A stretch of DNA of 64,000 bases from Benincasa hispida (Eukaryota > Streptophyta > Magnoliopsida > Cucurbitales > Cucurbitaceae): NCBI RefSeq assembly GCF_009727055.1, contig NC_052355.1, forward strand, positions 2,677,526 to 2,741,525, in the 5' to 3' direction. The notes under the pieces were generated by a model. The model did no database searches, had not been told where the DNA came from, and saw only the letters and a program-made list of their open reading frames with translations. The stretch's first letter is position 1, and each line of letters starts with the position of its first letter. The translations under genes were made by a program, and so were the position numbers. Positions 45,721-57,050 of the stretch are shown here, piece by piece.

Positions 45721-48700
45721 GAATACCTCAGTATCATCTCTCAATTGCCCTAGACGAGATGTCGCATGTCCCGTAGACCTAAACTCTCGAGGTGACCCTC
45801 GAAAACTTTAACCGTGAGGGCCTTTGTAAAGGGATCAGCAACGTTATGCTCCGATGCGATCTTCGTGACTATCACATCACTGCGATGCACAATCTCCCTG
45901 ATCAGGTGATATTTCCGTTCTATGTGCTTACCACGACAATGACTCCGAGGCTCCTTAGAATTTGTCATAGCCCTACTGTTATCACAATATAGAGTGATAG
46001 GAAAATCCATATTTGGAATTACTTCCAAATCTGAAAGGAAATTCCTCAGCCAAATAGCCTTCTTAGTTGCTTCATAAGACGCTACGTATTCTTCTTCCAT
46101 AATGGAGTCCGCGATGCATCCTTGCTTAATGCTTCACCAGACTACAACCCCTTCATTCGGAGAAAACACTGACCTTGATGTCGATTTGCAAGAATCTTTA
46201 TCAGTCTGAAAGGGGGGGGGGGGGAGTTCGTTATCCTATAAGAATAAGATCCTTATCTCCATACATAAGCATGTAGTCCTTCGTTCTCCGAAGATACTTG
46301 AGGATCGTCTTGACTGCCATCCAGTGATCAAATCCTGGATTGGACTAATACTGACTGACAATCCCTACTGCATAGCAAATGTCAGGTTGAGTACATAACA
46401 TTGCACACATCAAGCTTCCTACAACAGAAGCATAGGGAATCCGTCTCATCTTCTCAACCTCTTGAGGTGTCTTAGGTCATTGATCCTTCGACAAAACGAT
46501 TCCATGCCTGAAGGGTAACAAACCTCTCTTGGAATCCTGCATTCTATACCTGATCAACATTTTATCAATGTACGATGCTGCAGACAGGGCTAACCATTTG
46601 TTCTTGCGATCTCGAATATTCTAGATCCCAAGAACATACTTTTCCTCACCCAAATTTTTAATTTGAAACTGGGCAGCTAGCCACTTCTTAATGTCAATCA
46701 GATACCCTACATCATTTCGAATGAGTAGAATATCATCCACATACAGTACTAGGAAAGCTACTGAGCTGTTGATGATCTTCTTTAAACACAAGGCTCATCA
46801 ACGTTCTGATCAAAGCCAAATGATTTGACAGTAATGTCAAATCTGATATTCCAAGATCTAGATACTTGTTTTAGCCCATAAATGTACCTATTAAACTTGC
46901 AAACTCTTTGCTCTTGATCTGAAACTACGAACCCCTCTGGTTGAATCATATAGATGGTCTTCTTAAGATTACTATTAGGAAAGGCAGTTTTGACGTCCAT
47001 TTTCCATATTTCATAATCATAAAATGTGGCTATGGATAGGAGAATCCTGATAGACTTCAGCATGACAACAGGTGAGAAAGTTTCCTCATAGTCAACTCCC
47101 TCAACCTGGGTATAACCCTTTGCCACGAGTCTAGCTTTAAAGGTTTGCACCTTTTCATCTACACCTCTCTTTCGCTTAAAGATCCACTTACACCCAATAG
47201 GTCTTACCCTATAATGTGGATCAACAAGCTCCCAGACGTTATAAAAGTACATAGACTCCATTTCCTGGTTCATGGCCTTAGCCCATTTATCTTTGTCAAC
47301 ATCCTTCATTACTTTCTTAAAAGACAATGGATCCTCGACCTCATCATTCATAATGATGTTTTGGGCTTCAGTCAAACCCATGTAGCGATTTGGTGGGTTC
47401 ATAACCTCCCTATTAAGGCAGTCTCAACTCTTAAGCTTGTTGACTAGACGTTCCGACCTCAACAACTCTTGTTGATCTGCAGACCTGTTCAACAACTCTT
47501 GTTGCTCAGCAGTCTCAGTCTCACTAGAGATCTCACGTAAAATGAGCTTACTTCATGGCTTATGATCCCTCGTGTGGTCTTCTTCCAAGAAGATAGCATT
47601 TGTGGAAACAAATACTTTGTTCTCACTCGGATCATAGAAGTATCCTCCTCTCGTTTCCTTGGGGTAACCTACAAAGAGGCAAACCCTCGAACACGATTCC
47701 AACTTCTTTGGGTTAGTCGCTAGCACATGTGCCGAATAGCCCAAAATCCTAAAGTGGCGTAAACTACCTTTACAGCCTAACCATAACTTAAAAGGTGTTT
47801 TAGAAACACTTTTTGAGAGAATGTTGTTCAGAATATAACATGTAATCTGCACTGCATAACCCCAAAATGAGTCTGGAAGATTAGCATAACTCATCATAGA
47901 TCGAACCATGTCTAACAAGGTCCTATTTCTCCTTTCTAATACACCATTCTGCTGAGGTATACCAAGGGTCGAAAGTTAGGACGTAATCCTATATTCTATC
48001 ATATAGTTCTAGAATTGAAGGTCCATATACTCCTTGAACTTGTCAAGGGCTTCAGACTTACTATGAATTAGGAAAAGATATCCAAACCTTGAATAATCAT
48101 CTATGAAAGAGATGAAATATTCATACCCACCTCGAGCTCTAACATTCATCGGACCACAGAGGTCTGAATGTACAAGCTCAAGGCTTCTTTGGATCTGTAA
48201 CCTTTTCCAGTAAAAGGTTGTTTGGTCATCTTGCCTTCGAGGCATGATTCACATACTGGCAAGGAGTTTTCTTTTAAAATCTTTAGAAGTCCACTTTGAA
48301 CCAATTTCTCAATCCTATTGATGTTGATGTGACCTAACCTTAGATGCCAAAAATGGCCATTTTCATTTGGAGAAACCTTTGGTCTTTTTGCTGTTGTTGC
48401 CGTACTGAACATTTCAACATTAAACAAGGCTTTTATGACTAACGACCTTACTACATATAAGTTATTTTCTAATGAACCTAACAAATCTCTATTCCATTCT
48501 TGAAAATAAACACATTATTCTCAGAAAAGGAGACGGTGTAGCCTTGTTCAATGAGACAAGAAATCGAGATTAAGTTCCTCTTAATATGAGGAACTACAAA
48601 AACATTATCCAATAACAAATAATGTGTCTTATCAACAAATAACTTCAATCTGCCTACAACTTTCAGCTGAAACAACCTTACCATTACCGACTCGAAAAGT

Positions 48701-48800
48701 CATCTCTCTCTGTGGCAATGTTTTCCAGGAACTGAATCCTTGGTAAGAGGAATTGGCATGATTGGTAGCACCTGAATCAAAGATCTAGGCAGAATCATCA
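45721..48800 (-). pseudogene. Copia pol: protease, integrase, RT, RNase H
   Basis: Read leftward: the protease with FDSGATN (about 48770) and its tail at 48478-48684. The pre-integrase domain at 48146-48484 has HLRLGHI and CESCLEGK. The integrase starts GGYEYFISFIDDYSR, but then KFKE joins directly to YMDLQF. The usual stretch of about 20 residues holding the second catalytic Asp is missing. QQNGVLERRNRTLLDMVR with the Glu follows, and the integrase tail is at 47553-47918. RT at 46782-47402 has PIGCKWIFKRKRG, YEETFSPVV, MDVKTAF and YGLKQ, and the YVDD catalytic motif is intact at about 46732. RNase H at 45750-46100 has YCDNS and KHIERKYHLIREI. Shifts and stops interrupt the whole, and a run of 13 G lies at 46212. 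It is the best preserved copia body in the window, but it is not functional. Confidence 0.9.
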
Positions 48801-51611
48801 TTCTCTACCATACTTGTCTCCAAGACTAATAAATCATATATACTGTCTTGTCTCCTCTTTTGGAGAGTAGTGGGATGGAGGTCATTTTCCACGAAATTTG
48901 TTTCACACGATTCTTTCCACTGTATATAATCGGTCATTTTTAAAAGCTTTAGACGAAAATACTAACGAGTTGCTGAAAAGAAAAACACATTGACCTGTGT
49001 TAGGTTTTAAGCAAATATCCATTGTAAAAAACAACATCCAATAAGGTTTTAGCAAAACTAACATAAACCCCGTGTGACATCTAGTTTTGCAATAACGCTT
49101 CAAAGGTTTAGGACAAAAGCTGCCGAAGAGTGGTCAGTTATCCCTCCTCTGAATTGAGAAGTTCTCAACCAGTCATTAATACCAGAACAACTCTTGTTCC
49201 TATAATGACAAGCCATCATTGATTTGGCCAAGAGATCATTAACTTACTTAACAATCTCCCGTAAGTGTGACCCGACATTTTAAGCCCTAGAGGTCCGAAG
49301 GCCAATTCGAAGGGAAAAAATCCGATTGGGGCAAAACCTAAAGCGACCCTGTCCATTTCTGGAGTTCACCTTGATATTGACCAACTGCACAAAACCCATT
49401 TGAAGGGGGACGCTCCAAAGGCAACACGAGGGAGTACAAAATGATCTCACGGTGTGAACCAATGATAGAGACTATAGGACGCGTTGACACACACCCTTCA
49501 CCCATTTACTATAAACACTCTCTCTATTCACTTTGATATTGACTCATGCAAACACCATCTGAAGAGGGATGCATCCTGGGCACCACGAGGCCAAGCATGA
49601 ATCTCATGGCGTGAACATACAGGGAGAAATGTGAGTAGAATCATAGATATATCTGATATACCTCTTCCTTCCACTGAGTATTTTATAACCTAGGGTTTAG
49701 CTTACTTAGAAAAAAACACAGGATTTTAACTGACTTTTAGGTTTTCCCAAGAGTAAATTTTACCTTGGATAGCGAAACAACTTTTGATCATCATCCATTA
49801 AACTCTTTAACGGAGTCTTTGACCAAATCGTCGCATGTTTGTTGAAAATCTATCTAATTTACCTTTCCAAGTAGGTTCCCAGGTAGGGGTGTTACGTTTC
49901 CGTCAACTTAAGAACCCCAGCCTAGCCAGAACTAACCTTAGACAAAAGGTCCCTTATAGATAGGTTTACAATAAATTTAATCTTTTATCCAACCAATTTA
50001 ATCCTATTAAACCGATTTTAAAAGATTAATCTAGGTTACTAAAATCTTTTGAACCGCTTGAACTTAGATCTATCTAAATCCAATTTTAAAACCCTTTTAA
50101 AAAACATGAGTTCACCCTAAGTCCGCATGCAACTCTGATTTATTGATTTTAGATCTAATTTCCTTTATAACAATTATAAATGGAAACAACCACCACAATG
50201 CTAAGCTAACATTTGCAAGGCATTCAAAACGCTTATAAACAACCTACGTGTCATGCTCAATGCATTGTCCATTCATTGCTACTTCTTTTATATAACACTT
50301 ACACAAAACAACAATGAAACAAGCAAAACATGCTTCCATTCACCCTTAGACTATAACACTTATAATAAAAGGATGATTCATGATAATGCTCACTGCATGC
50401 AAAATATAACTCTTATAATTCATGATGCAGGCACATGCTTTCAAGTAATTTCTTCATGCAATATTATAACATTTATAATACATGATGCATGAATAATTGC
50501 ACAACCTAAGGTGGCTTTTTAACTATATGACAAACACTTTGGCATATAAGTACCATACATCACATGTATAAGCAATAAAAGTTGATGAACCGGGTGAAAT
50601 TGCCTTAAAAACACAAAAGGAAAGCTAATTATTACAAAGACAAGGAGGTTCCGATTCAAATAGGCGAACAAGGTCTTGAATTGCTCGGGCAAAGCATCGC
50701 TTCTCCAACCATCATGTACTAAGCACCCTGCGATTATCTAGACGATAAAACAAACACTTTGCTCTATCATTTACTAGCACTCCCAGAGTTTAACGATGAT
50801 CTAGCATTTACTACACGATCGTTTAGAAAAATCCAAATGATTCTTTAGCTATTACTATACGATCGTGTACCTTTACTAAGCGATGAAGCATGAAGTACAC
50901 GATCGCTTAGCGCGCTCCACAAAATGCCCACCTTCCGCGATCGTCTAAACGACTACGATGCCACAAAGCACCATCGCCTAAGAGATCGCTTAGCAGCGAC
51001 TCTGTATCGCATTCGCGTGATCGCATAGGTAGTAACTAAGTGATGAAGCTTGCTAACTACACGATCGCCTAGCACGTGCCTTCTACTAAACGATGAGTAT
51101 CGCATGCTCCCACTAAGATCGTTTACCTCCAGGGCCTATGCGATCGGGCAACCAAAGCTACGCGATATGGTAAACAATTTACGCCATCAATTAACATTAG
51201 CTAAACGATCATTTAGAAAATATTATACCATCGTCTAGAAAAATATAAACGATCGCTTATTTAAATCCCAACAATCGTCTACCTAAGGCTACACGATCCG
51301 ACCAACACTTGGTCTTCTTTTTTGTTGAGAACCGCATCTCCAAGCGTCGAAACTTTATTACGAATGACTTGACGAACTCAAACTTTTTGAATTACAGACT
51401 CGATTGCGATGTTAATTTGCCCAATAACACAGGGGTCCTTGCAATTAACACTTTGTAATACCGAAAGCTTAAACAAAAAGGCAATTTAAACCCGAAACAT
51501 TCATCAATGCAACCACAAATGTAGAAAACGATTAACTACAAATGCAGAAACCCACCGCGACTGTAAAATGCGTTCAATTTAGATCTGTATTTCGGAATAT
51601 TAGAGAACCTA
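48801..51611 (-). other. Copia leader region without recognisable gag
   Basis: Between the protease and the primer binding site an element should carry gag, but I see no UBN2 domain and no CCHC knuckle on the minus strand. Instead there are an imperfect duplication of about 95 bp (49365-49460 and 49529-49615, sharing TTGATATTGAC and CTCACGGTGTGAAC or CTCATGGCGTGAAC), repeated ATAACACTTATAAT words at 50290-50480, and a long array of degenerate CGATCGTTTAG words (50719-51305). This looks like an extended untranslated leader of a gag-less, possibly non-autonomous element. Confidence 0.6.
50719..51305. repeat. Array of degenerate CGATCGTTTAG motifs
   Basis: Roughly 590 bp in which variants such as ACGATCGTTTAG, CGATCGCTTAG, GATCGTCTA and TAAACGATC occur on both strands at irregular spacing of about 15-30 bp. 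The core CGATCG is its own reverse complement. The spacers are not repeated, so this is not a simple satellite. Similar but shorter arrays lie inside the LTRs at 11690-11930, 34380-34480, 43905-44165 and 52085-52330. Confidence 0.75.
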
Positions 51612-51623
51612 GCTCTGATAGCA
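51612..51623 (-). promoter_or_regulatory. Primer binding site, initiator tRNA-Met type, mutated
   Basis: The minus strand reads TGCTATCAGAGC, one base off the standard TGGTATCAGAGC, two bases from the LTR end at 51626. It marks the right LTR as the 5' LTR of the minus-strand copia element. Confidence 0.8.
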
Positions 51624-51625
51624 AT

Positions 51626-52777
51626 TGAAGGAAATTAGATTCGAGATTTCCATGAGCAGCAGAAACAAGATTATTCCAAATCACAATGATGATTGAACAA
51701 TACATTTACAGCCGACTTCAAAACAAGCAGTTATATAATTAATTCAGTAATTATAGCATGAATAACTCAAATGAATAAAGAGAAAACTCTACGCACATTT
51801 GAAGATGCGTTTCCACGCTCTGTTGCGCATGAACGCTCGAACAATAGTAACCTCAAATGCTCGATCTACACGATCGCAACACAGCACGAACTCTTCGCGC
51901 TCATCCTCAACGATTGCCTCGATCATGAAAACCTCAGCAATAGCACAAACGACCTCCACAAAACCTCGATGGTGTCGAGTTGAGTATGACACCACCAACA
52001 AGGCGACCTTAGTATTCTTGGTGTGAGAATCCAAAGAGTGGCTATGCTCAGACTTGGATTGAGCAGACGAAGGAGGAAACACCGATCGTGTACATGACTG
52101 GGCAAGTGGGAGATGCCATAGACCTATTGTATAGGTCGATGCTCTATCGTTTAAATAAAGTTATGCAATAGTAAAAGTTGTGCGATCGTTTATGCCCAAT
52201 CATTTACATGACTGGGCTTGGTCTGTCGCCTACAGACACTACACAATCGTTAACTTTGGGCAAGCGATCATCTAGTAAAACTATGCGATCATTTAGTAAA
52301 TACTACACGATCGTATAGCTTGCCACTTCACGCTATGGTCATTAAGGTGAGATGTGAGTCTCTAGTATTGATGGCATTATATACAGAGTCTAGTCATCTT
52401 GTGGTCCAGGTCTTATACAAACACTTTGTATAAGACACCCCCGCTCGCACCTCTCTACATGAATGGTTAGGATCTACCATCTGTAGTAATTTACAACACT
52501 TGTGATCCTCTACAAAGTGGGCCGTATCCGTAGTGTCACCAGGATTAGGTATCCCACCTTAATCCTTATACTACAGACCTATTTAGGTTATCACTTAAGG
52601 TATGATCTACTTGTATATCACATATACATGCTTAAGTTTACATAAGATAACCAAGGAGCTTTGTTTATTGGATATGAGTAAATGCCTGAATTAAATAACA
52701 ATTATTTTATTCATTAAACAATGTGTATCTTTACAAAACAATGAGACTCAGGGAGAATTAGGGCACTAATCCCAACA
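51626..52777 (-). mobile_element. Copia 5' LTR (family K), internally deleted
   Basis: On the minus strand it starts TGTTGGGATTAGTGCCC at 52777 and ends TTTCCTTCA at 51626, 1152 bp. Compared with the left LTR it lacks about 1.1 kb: the junction is near 52330, between CACTTCACG and CTATGGTCATTAAGGTGAG. It keeps a GATCGTTTAG-type array (52085-52330). The bases beyond it (ACAAA) do not match those before the left LTR (CAAGT), so a shared target duplication is not seen. Confidence 0.85.
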
Positions 52778-53229
52778 ACAAAAACATTCAAGCATTTTTC
52801 ATGACAAAAATTTCTAGATTTTCACTCAAAATATTAACTCACCCGAAGCATGCTTCGCCTGCCCCCAACTTAAAACTTATTCATTGTCCTCAGTGTATAA
52901 TAATGTTTTAACTAGAGCTAAGGACAAAAGGAAAAAGGGGCAAGAGGAAACAAAAAAACTTCCTTGGATTTTTGTGCATAAGTATGAATATTTGAAATCA
53001 TTCCTTTAACACCCAGGATTGTGATTCCTAAGAAGAAAAGTAAATGAAGTAGGCCTCTCTTTAATTAAAAAGGGAAAAAAAGAGAAACAAAACAAAACAA
53101 AGAAAAGAGAAGAAAGCAAAAGAAAATCGAACTCCTGATTGCCGCCAGGTAGCGCAACATTTAACATCTTTTGCTTGATGCCTAGTGATACGGCTCAAGA
53201 GATAAAAGGTGAAGTCAACATGAACCTTG
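52778..53229 (-). repeat. Gypsy LTR stub, polypurine tract and 3' untranslated part
   Basis: A polypurine tract on the minus strand (AAGTTGGGGGC, complement of 52861-52871) has the conserved hairpin with AGGA loop just upstream (52882-52895, one weak pair). Only about 85 bp of LTR remain before the copia LTR cuts in at 52777. A perfect palindrome CGAAGCATGCTTCG lies at 52843-52856 within it. The A-rich stretch 53070-53130 is non-coding. Confidence 0.6.
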
Positions 53230-54571
53230 AGCAAACAACGTTGACTTCTCCTTCATTTAAAATTTTAAGGCAGTGCTCGTTCACTTTGAACTTCTTCCCC
53301 ATCTCTAGACTCCTAATCTCCACTGCACCAAGAGGAAACAAGTAAAAATCTCAGAGGGACCAAGCCATTTAAATTTTAGTTTACTGGGCATAAATGATAG
53401 CCTTGGATTGTAAAGCAACACATTCTGTCCGACTCCAAATTCCTTCCTCAAGAGACCCTTATCATGTATTAATTTTGACTTTTTCTTATACATTCTTGAG
53501 CTCTCATAGGCTTCCAAGCATAGTTCCTCAAATTCCTCAAATTCCAATAATCTCTCTTCACCGACTTGGGCTAAGTTCATATTATATTGCTTAACAGCCC
53601 AATGCTCTATGCTTAAATTCAACTGGTAGATGACATGCCTTGCCATAGACAAGCTTAAAGGGTGTTGTTCCAATAAGAGTTTTAAATGCAATCCGATAAG
53701 CCCAAAGAGCATCGCCAAAGCGTATGCACCAATCTTTTATGGATGGATTGACAGTGTTTTCCAAGATACTTTTGACCGCACGATTAGAGAATTTAGCTTG
53801 TCTATTTGTTTGAGGGTGGTACAGAGTGGCGACCCAATGGTGAACTCCATACTTACTCATGAATGCCTTGATGGTCCAATTGCAAAAATTAGTACCCTGA
53901 TCACTAATTATAGCTCGAGGTATGCCAAACCTAGAAAAGATGTTAGCTATTAAGAAACCTGAAACCACAAGAGAATTGTTAGTCCTAGTGGGGATTGCCT
54001 CAACCTTCTTCGAAACATAACCAACTGCTAAAAGAATATATAGGAAGCCATATGAGGAAGGAAAGGGGCCCATGAAATCCATATCCCACACATAAAAAAT
54101 TTCACATACCAAGATAGAATTTATGACATCTCATTTCTCCTAGACAAGGATCCTGATCTTTGACACCTCTCACAAGACTTACAAAGTGCAAAATAGTCGG
54201 CGAACTGAGAATTCCAAATTAACCAACTATCCAAAACTTTCCTAGCAGTTATCCTAGGACTAAAATGCTCATCACAGGCCATCTCATGACAAAATGCAAA
54301 CACAGACTCAAACTCCTCATCTGGGACACATCTCTTAATGATTTGGTCATAACAAATCTTCCAAAGGTATGGTGGATCGCAAACAAAATACTTTGAATCA
54401 ATCCTTAATTTACCCTTCCTAGACCTAGGCATGTCGTAAGAGAACTTACCAGTAACCAGAAAATTTACCATGTCAGCATACCATGGAGTGGGTGTGGTAA
54501 TGTGGAATAAGAACTCATATGAAATATCCTCTCGTACAGGCTGAGGGTCCTCTTCTTGTTTGTGATTCAAT
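53230..54571 (-). pseudogene. Athila-like gypsy pol, integrase part, minus strand
   Basis: Read leftward: the linker with TPWYADMVNFLVTGKF and the zinc-binding part with CVPDEEF and [16 protein letters not shown] (54121-54570). The core at 53591-54112 has [23 protein letters not shown], where the second Asp is present, and [12 protein letters not shown], where the catalytic Glu (usually QTNGQAEVSN) is replaced. Then [16 protein letters not shown] and the C-terminal region at 53305-53718 with KLKFKWLGPSEI and FKVNEH (about 53280). It is better preserved than the plus-strand fragment at 1190-2512. It lacks gag, protease, RT and the 5' LTR. Its right end abuts a copia LTR piece. Confidence 0.9.
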
Positions 54572-55300
54572 TACCAAACTAAGTCACTCTCAAGCCAATG
54601 AGAGGGTGGGTCCTTTGTTCAAGACCCGGAGTCAGCACTTAAGGGAGAAACCTATTTACTATCCCTAAAAGTGGGTAGGAGTGAATTCCATCTTGTACTC
54701 TATGTCTCTAGCTATCTACCCGGTCTTACCCCTGAAATGGGCAGCTTATTGAGTCGGCATTGTTGAGACAACCTTCACCCATGCAAATCTAAGGATAATC
54801 CCAAATAAACAGAAGTTTATAGTTAGCTCAGGATTAAGGTCAAGCTACCTAGGTCATCGCTTTGAAATAGTCAGTCTTAAACAGTAAACAATGTTATAAA
54901 ATAAGGATGACTTATTTCTTAGTCTGATCTTATAAAAACTCTTTCCATAACGCCTCCACTCGCATGTCTCCACATGGACGGTTCAGGATCACATCGTTTA
55001 TTCTAAATACAAAGTGGACCGCATTTGATAATATCCCTAGAATAAGGTACCTAGCCTTAGCCGTATAATATAGACCGTTTTGGCTATCTACTCGAAGTTG
55101 ATCCATTCTTATGTCTCCACATAAAGTCCAAGTACTAATGTAATATCCATGGATCTTAGTTTATTGGATTTAGTTTTTACAAGTGCAATTTACATATTCA
55201 ATAACAGTTTTATTGAATAAATCTCAATAACCTTTTTTTTATTGAAAATAGAATATATTTAATTTTATAAACTGTGAGTTTTAGGACATACCACCCAACA
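54572..55300 (-). repeat. Copia LTR fragment (family K or relative)
   Basis: On the minus strand it begins TGTTGGGTGGTATGTCC at 55300 and runs leftward about 730 bp through family K phrases (CGCCTCCACTCGCATGTC, GATTAAGGTCAAGCTACCT, GAGTCGGCATTG, AGAGGGTGGGTCC) before breaking off at the gypsy fragment. The right side abuts copia RT sequence in frame at 55301. Confidence 0.7.
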
Positions 55301-56435
55301 AATGGGTGTATAAGATCAAGCACAACAATGATGAACAAGTGCAGCGGTATCGTGCAAGATTAGTGGTAAAGGGTTACGCTCAGAAAGAAGGCATCGAATT
55401 CAACGAGATCTTTTCTCCAGTAGTTCGAATTACTACTGTTAGAATAGTCTTGATAATGTGTGCTACAATTGGCTTATACTTGGAGCAATTAGATGTTAAA
55501 ACTGTATTTCTCCATGGAGATCTTGAAGAAGAAATCTCTATGCTCCAACTAGAAGGTATTAAAGTAAAAGGAAAAGAGAACTTGGTTTGCAGGTTAAACA
55601 AATCTCTGTATGGTCTTAAATAGGCGTCGGGGTGTTGGTACAAGAGATTTGATTCCTTCATTGTCTTACTATTGCATGTGGACAACATGTTGGTAGCAGG
55701 ACACAACAAAGATCGTATTGAAGAATTAAAGGCTCAATTGGCTAGAGAATTTGAAATGAAGGACTTGGGACAAGCAAACAAGATTCTTGGGAAGTAAATT
55801 CATTGAGACATAAATAATAGGAAGATTTGGCTATCACAAAAAAATTATTTGAAAAATATCTTGCAACGCTTCAACATGCAAGATTGTAAGCCATTTATAC
55901 CCCTTTTCCTGTTAATTACAAGATATCCTCTAATATAAGACCTAAAAATGAAGTAGAGAGGATGAAGATGTCTCGAGTACCGTATCCATCAGCAGTGGGA
56001 AGTTTAATGTTCCCCATGATTTGTACCGGACTAGACATTGCACATTCAATGGGAGTTGTTAGTCGGTATATGGTGAATCTTGGTAGAGAGCATTGGAATG
56101 TTATTAAAAGGATCCTTAGATACATTAAAGGGTCTATAGATGTTGCTTTTTGTTATGGAGGATCTGATTTTACTTTTAGAGAATACGTTGACTCAGATTA
56201 TGCAGATGATCTTGATAACAACAAATCCACCACCGGATAAGTGTTCACTTTTGCTAGCGAAGCTGTAAGCTAGGTTTCCAAACTACAGTTAATTGTGGTT
56301 ACACCAACAATAGAAGTAGAATATGTTGTATTTACATAAGTTAGTAAAGAAGCGGTATGGTTAAAAATGCTATTGTAGGAGCTCAAACATGAACATGAGA
56401 AAATTTCTCTATTTTATGACAGTCCAAACTTTCCA
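55301..56435 (+). pseudogene. Tork-like copia RT and RNase H remnant
   Basis: From the first base after the LTR, the frame reads WVYKIKHNNDEQVQRYRARL, then YAQKEGIEFNEIFSPVVRIT, LDVKTVFLHGDLEEEISM and SLYGLK (55306-55623). After a stop, LHVDNMLVAG (where YVDD became HVDN), MKDLGQANKILG, PYPSAVGSLMF, HWNVIKRILRYIKGS, YVDSDYADDLDNNKSTTG and FYDSPNF follow to about 56430. RNase H is cut in its YDSQ region, where LTR sequence begins. The polyprotein family matches the gag-protease half at 41230-43244. Confidence 0.9.
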
Positions 56436-56840
56436 TGCCAGGATCAATTCATGGCCATTAGAACTTTCACATCTCCCTAGGACAATTGGAGCCATTGGAT
56501 TATTCACATCTATCAAGAACAATTTGGAGTCATTGGAATTACTTGATGACCAAGTTTCTTTGGGCTATAAATAGGTGAGGACCCATGGTTGCCAAACCAT
56601 CCCAAAATCTATGAAAAATGAGTGAGATGAAATAGAGAGAGTTTCTTCTTGTAAGATAGTTTGGTGTTCTTTTATAAGAAAGAAAGTCTGTAACTCCTAT
56701 TTTCATATAGTAGAATTCTTCTATCCCTGCTCGTAGTTTTTACCCAAAATTGTTTAGGGGTTTTATATATAAAATCATTGTGTGTCATTCTCTCCTTTCT
56801 TATTCTTCATTATTATTATTCTCAATCTACTTTAATTACG
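56436..56840 (+). repeat. Tork-like copia 3' LTR, 5'-truncated
   Basis: It matches 39100-39430 plus 41088-41170 in order: GGATCAATTCATGGCCATTA, TTGGGCTATAAATAGGTGAG with a TATAAATA box (about 56568), GCCAAACCATCCC, AATTGTTTAGGGG, ATTCTCTCCTTTCTT and TCTCAATCTACTTTA. The first part of the LTR and the polypurine tract are missing because RNase H joins directly to the LTR interior. It shows the uninterrupted form of the sequence split at 39430/41083. Confidence 0.8.
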
Positions 56841-57012
56841 ATTTTCTCTATTCGATCAAAATCCTTTATCTCTAAACGAACGATGACGGTTTGAATGACG
56901 GTGAAACGGCACTGTGAGGGTGAGCAAATATGAGTTGTAATTGACTGAGTGGCGGCCTACGTTCGTGGGTTCAGAGTGAAGGAGAGAGAAAAAACGGCAC
57001 TGCATGGTGGAG
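56841..57012. other. Unassigned, GC-richer stretch before the adapter junction
   Basis: It contains GATGACGGTTTGAATGACGG and AACGGCACTGTGAGGGTG, with AACGGCACTG repeated at about 56914 and 56993. No frame or repeat was recognised. It runs into the artefactual junction at 57013, so its link with what follows is unsafe. Confidence 0.4.
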
Positions 57013-57050
57013 CTGTCTCTTATACACATCTAGATGTGTATAAGAGACAG
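57013..57050. other. Nextera/Tn5 mosaic-end junction adapter, copy 1
   Basis: CTGTCTCTTATACACATCT (57013-57031) is the 19-bp hyperactive Tn5 mosaic end, and its exact reverse complement follows at once (57032-57050). This 38-bp head-to-head form is the circularisation junction of Nextera mate-pair libraries. It is not expected in a plant genome. Confidence 0.95.

Noticed and set aside
50719..51305. CRISPR-like array
   Set aside because: Repeats are short, variable, on both strands and irregularly spaced, and the DNA is plant and inside a retrotransposon.
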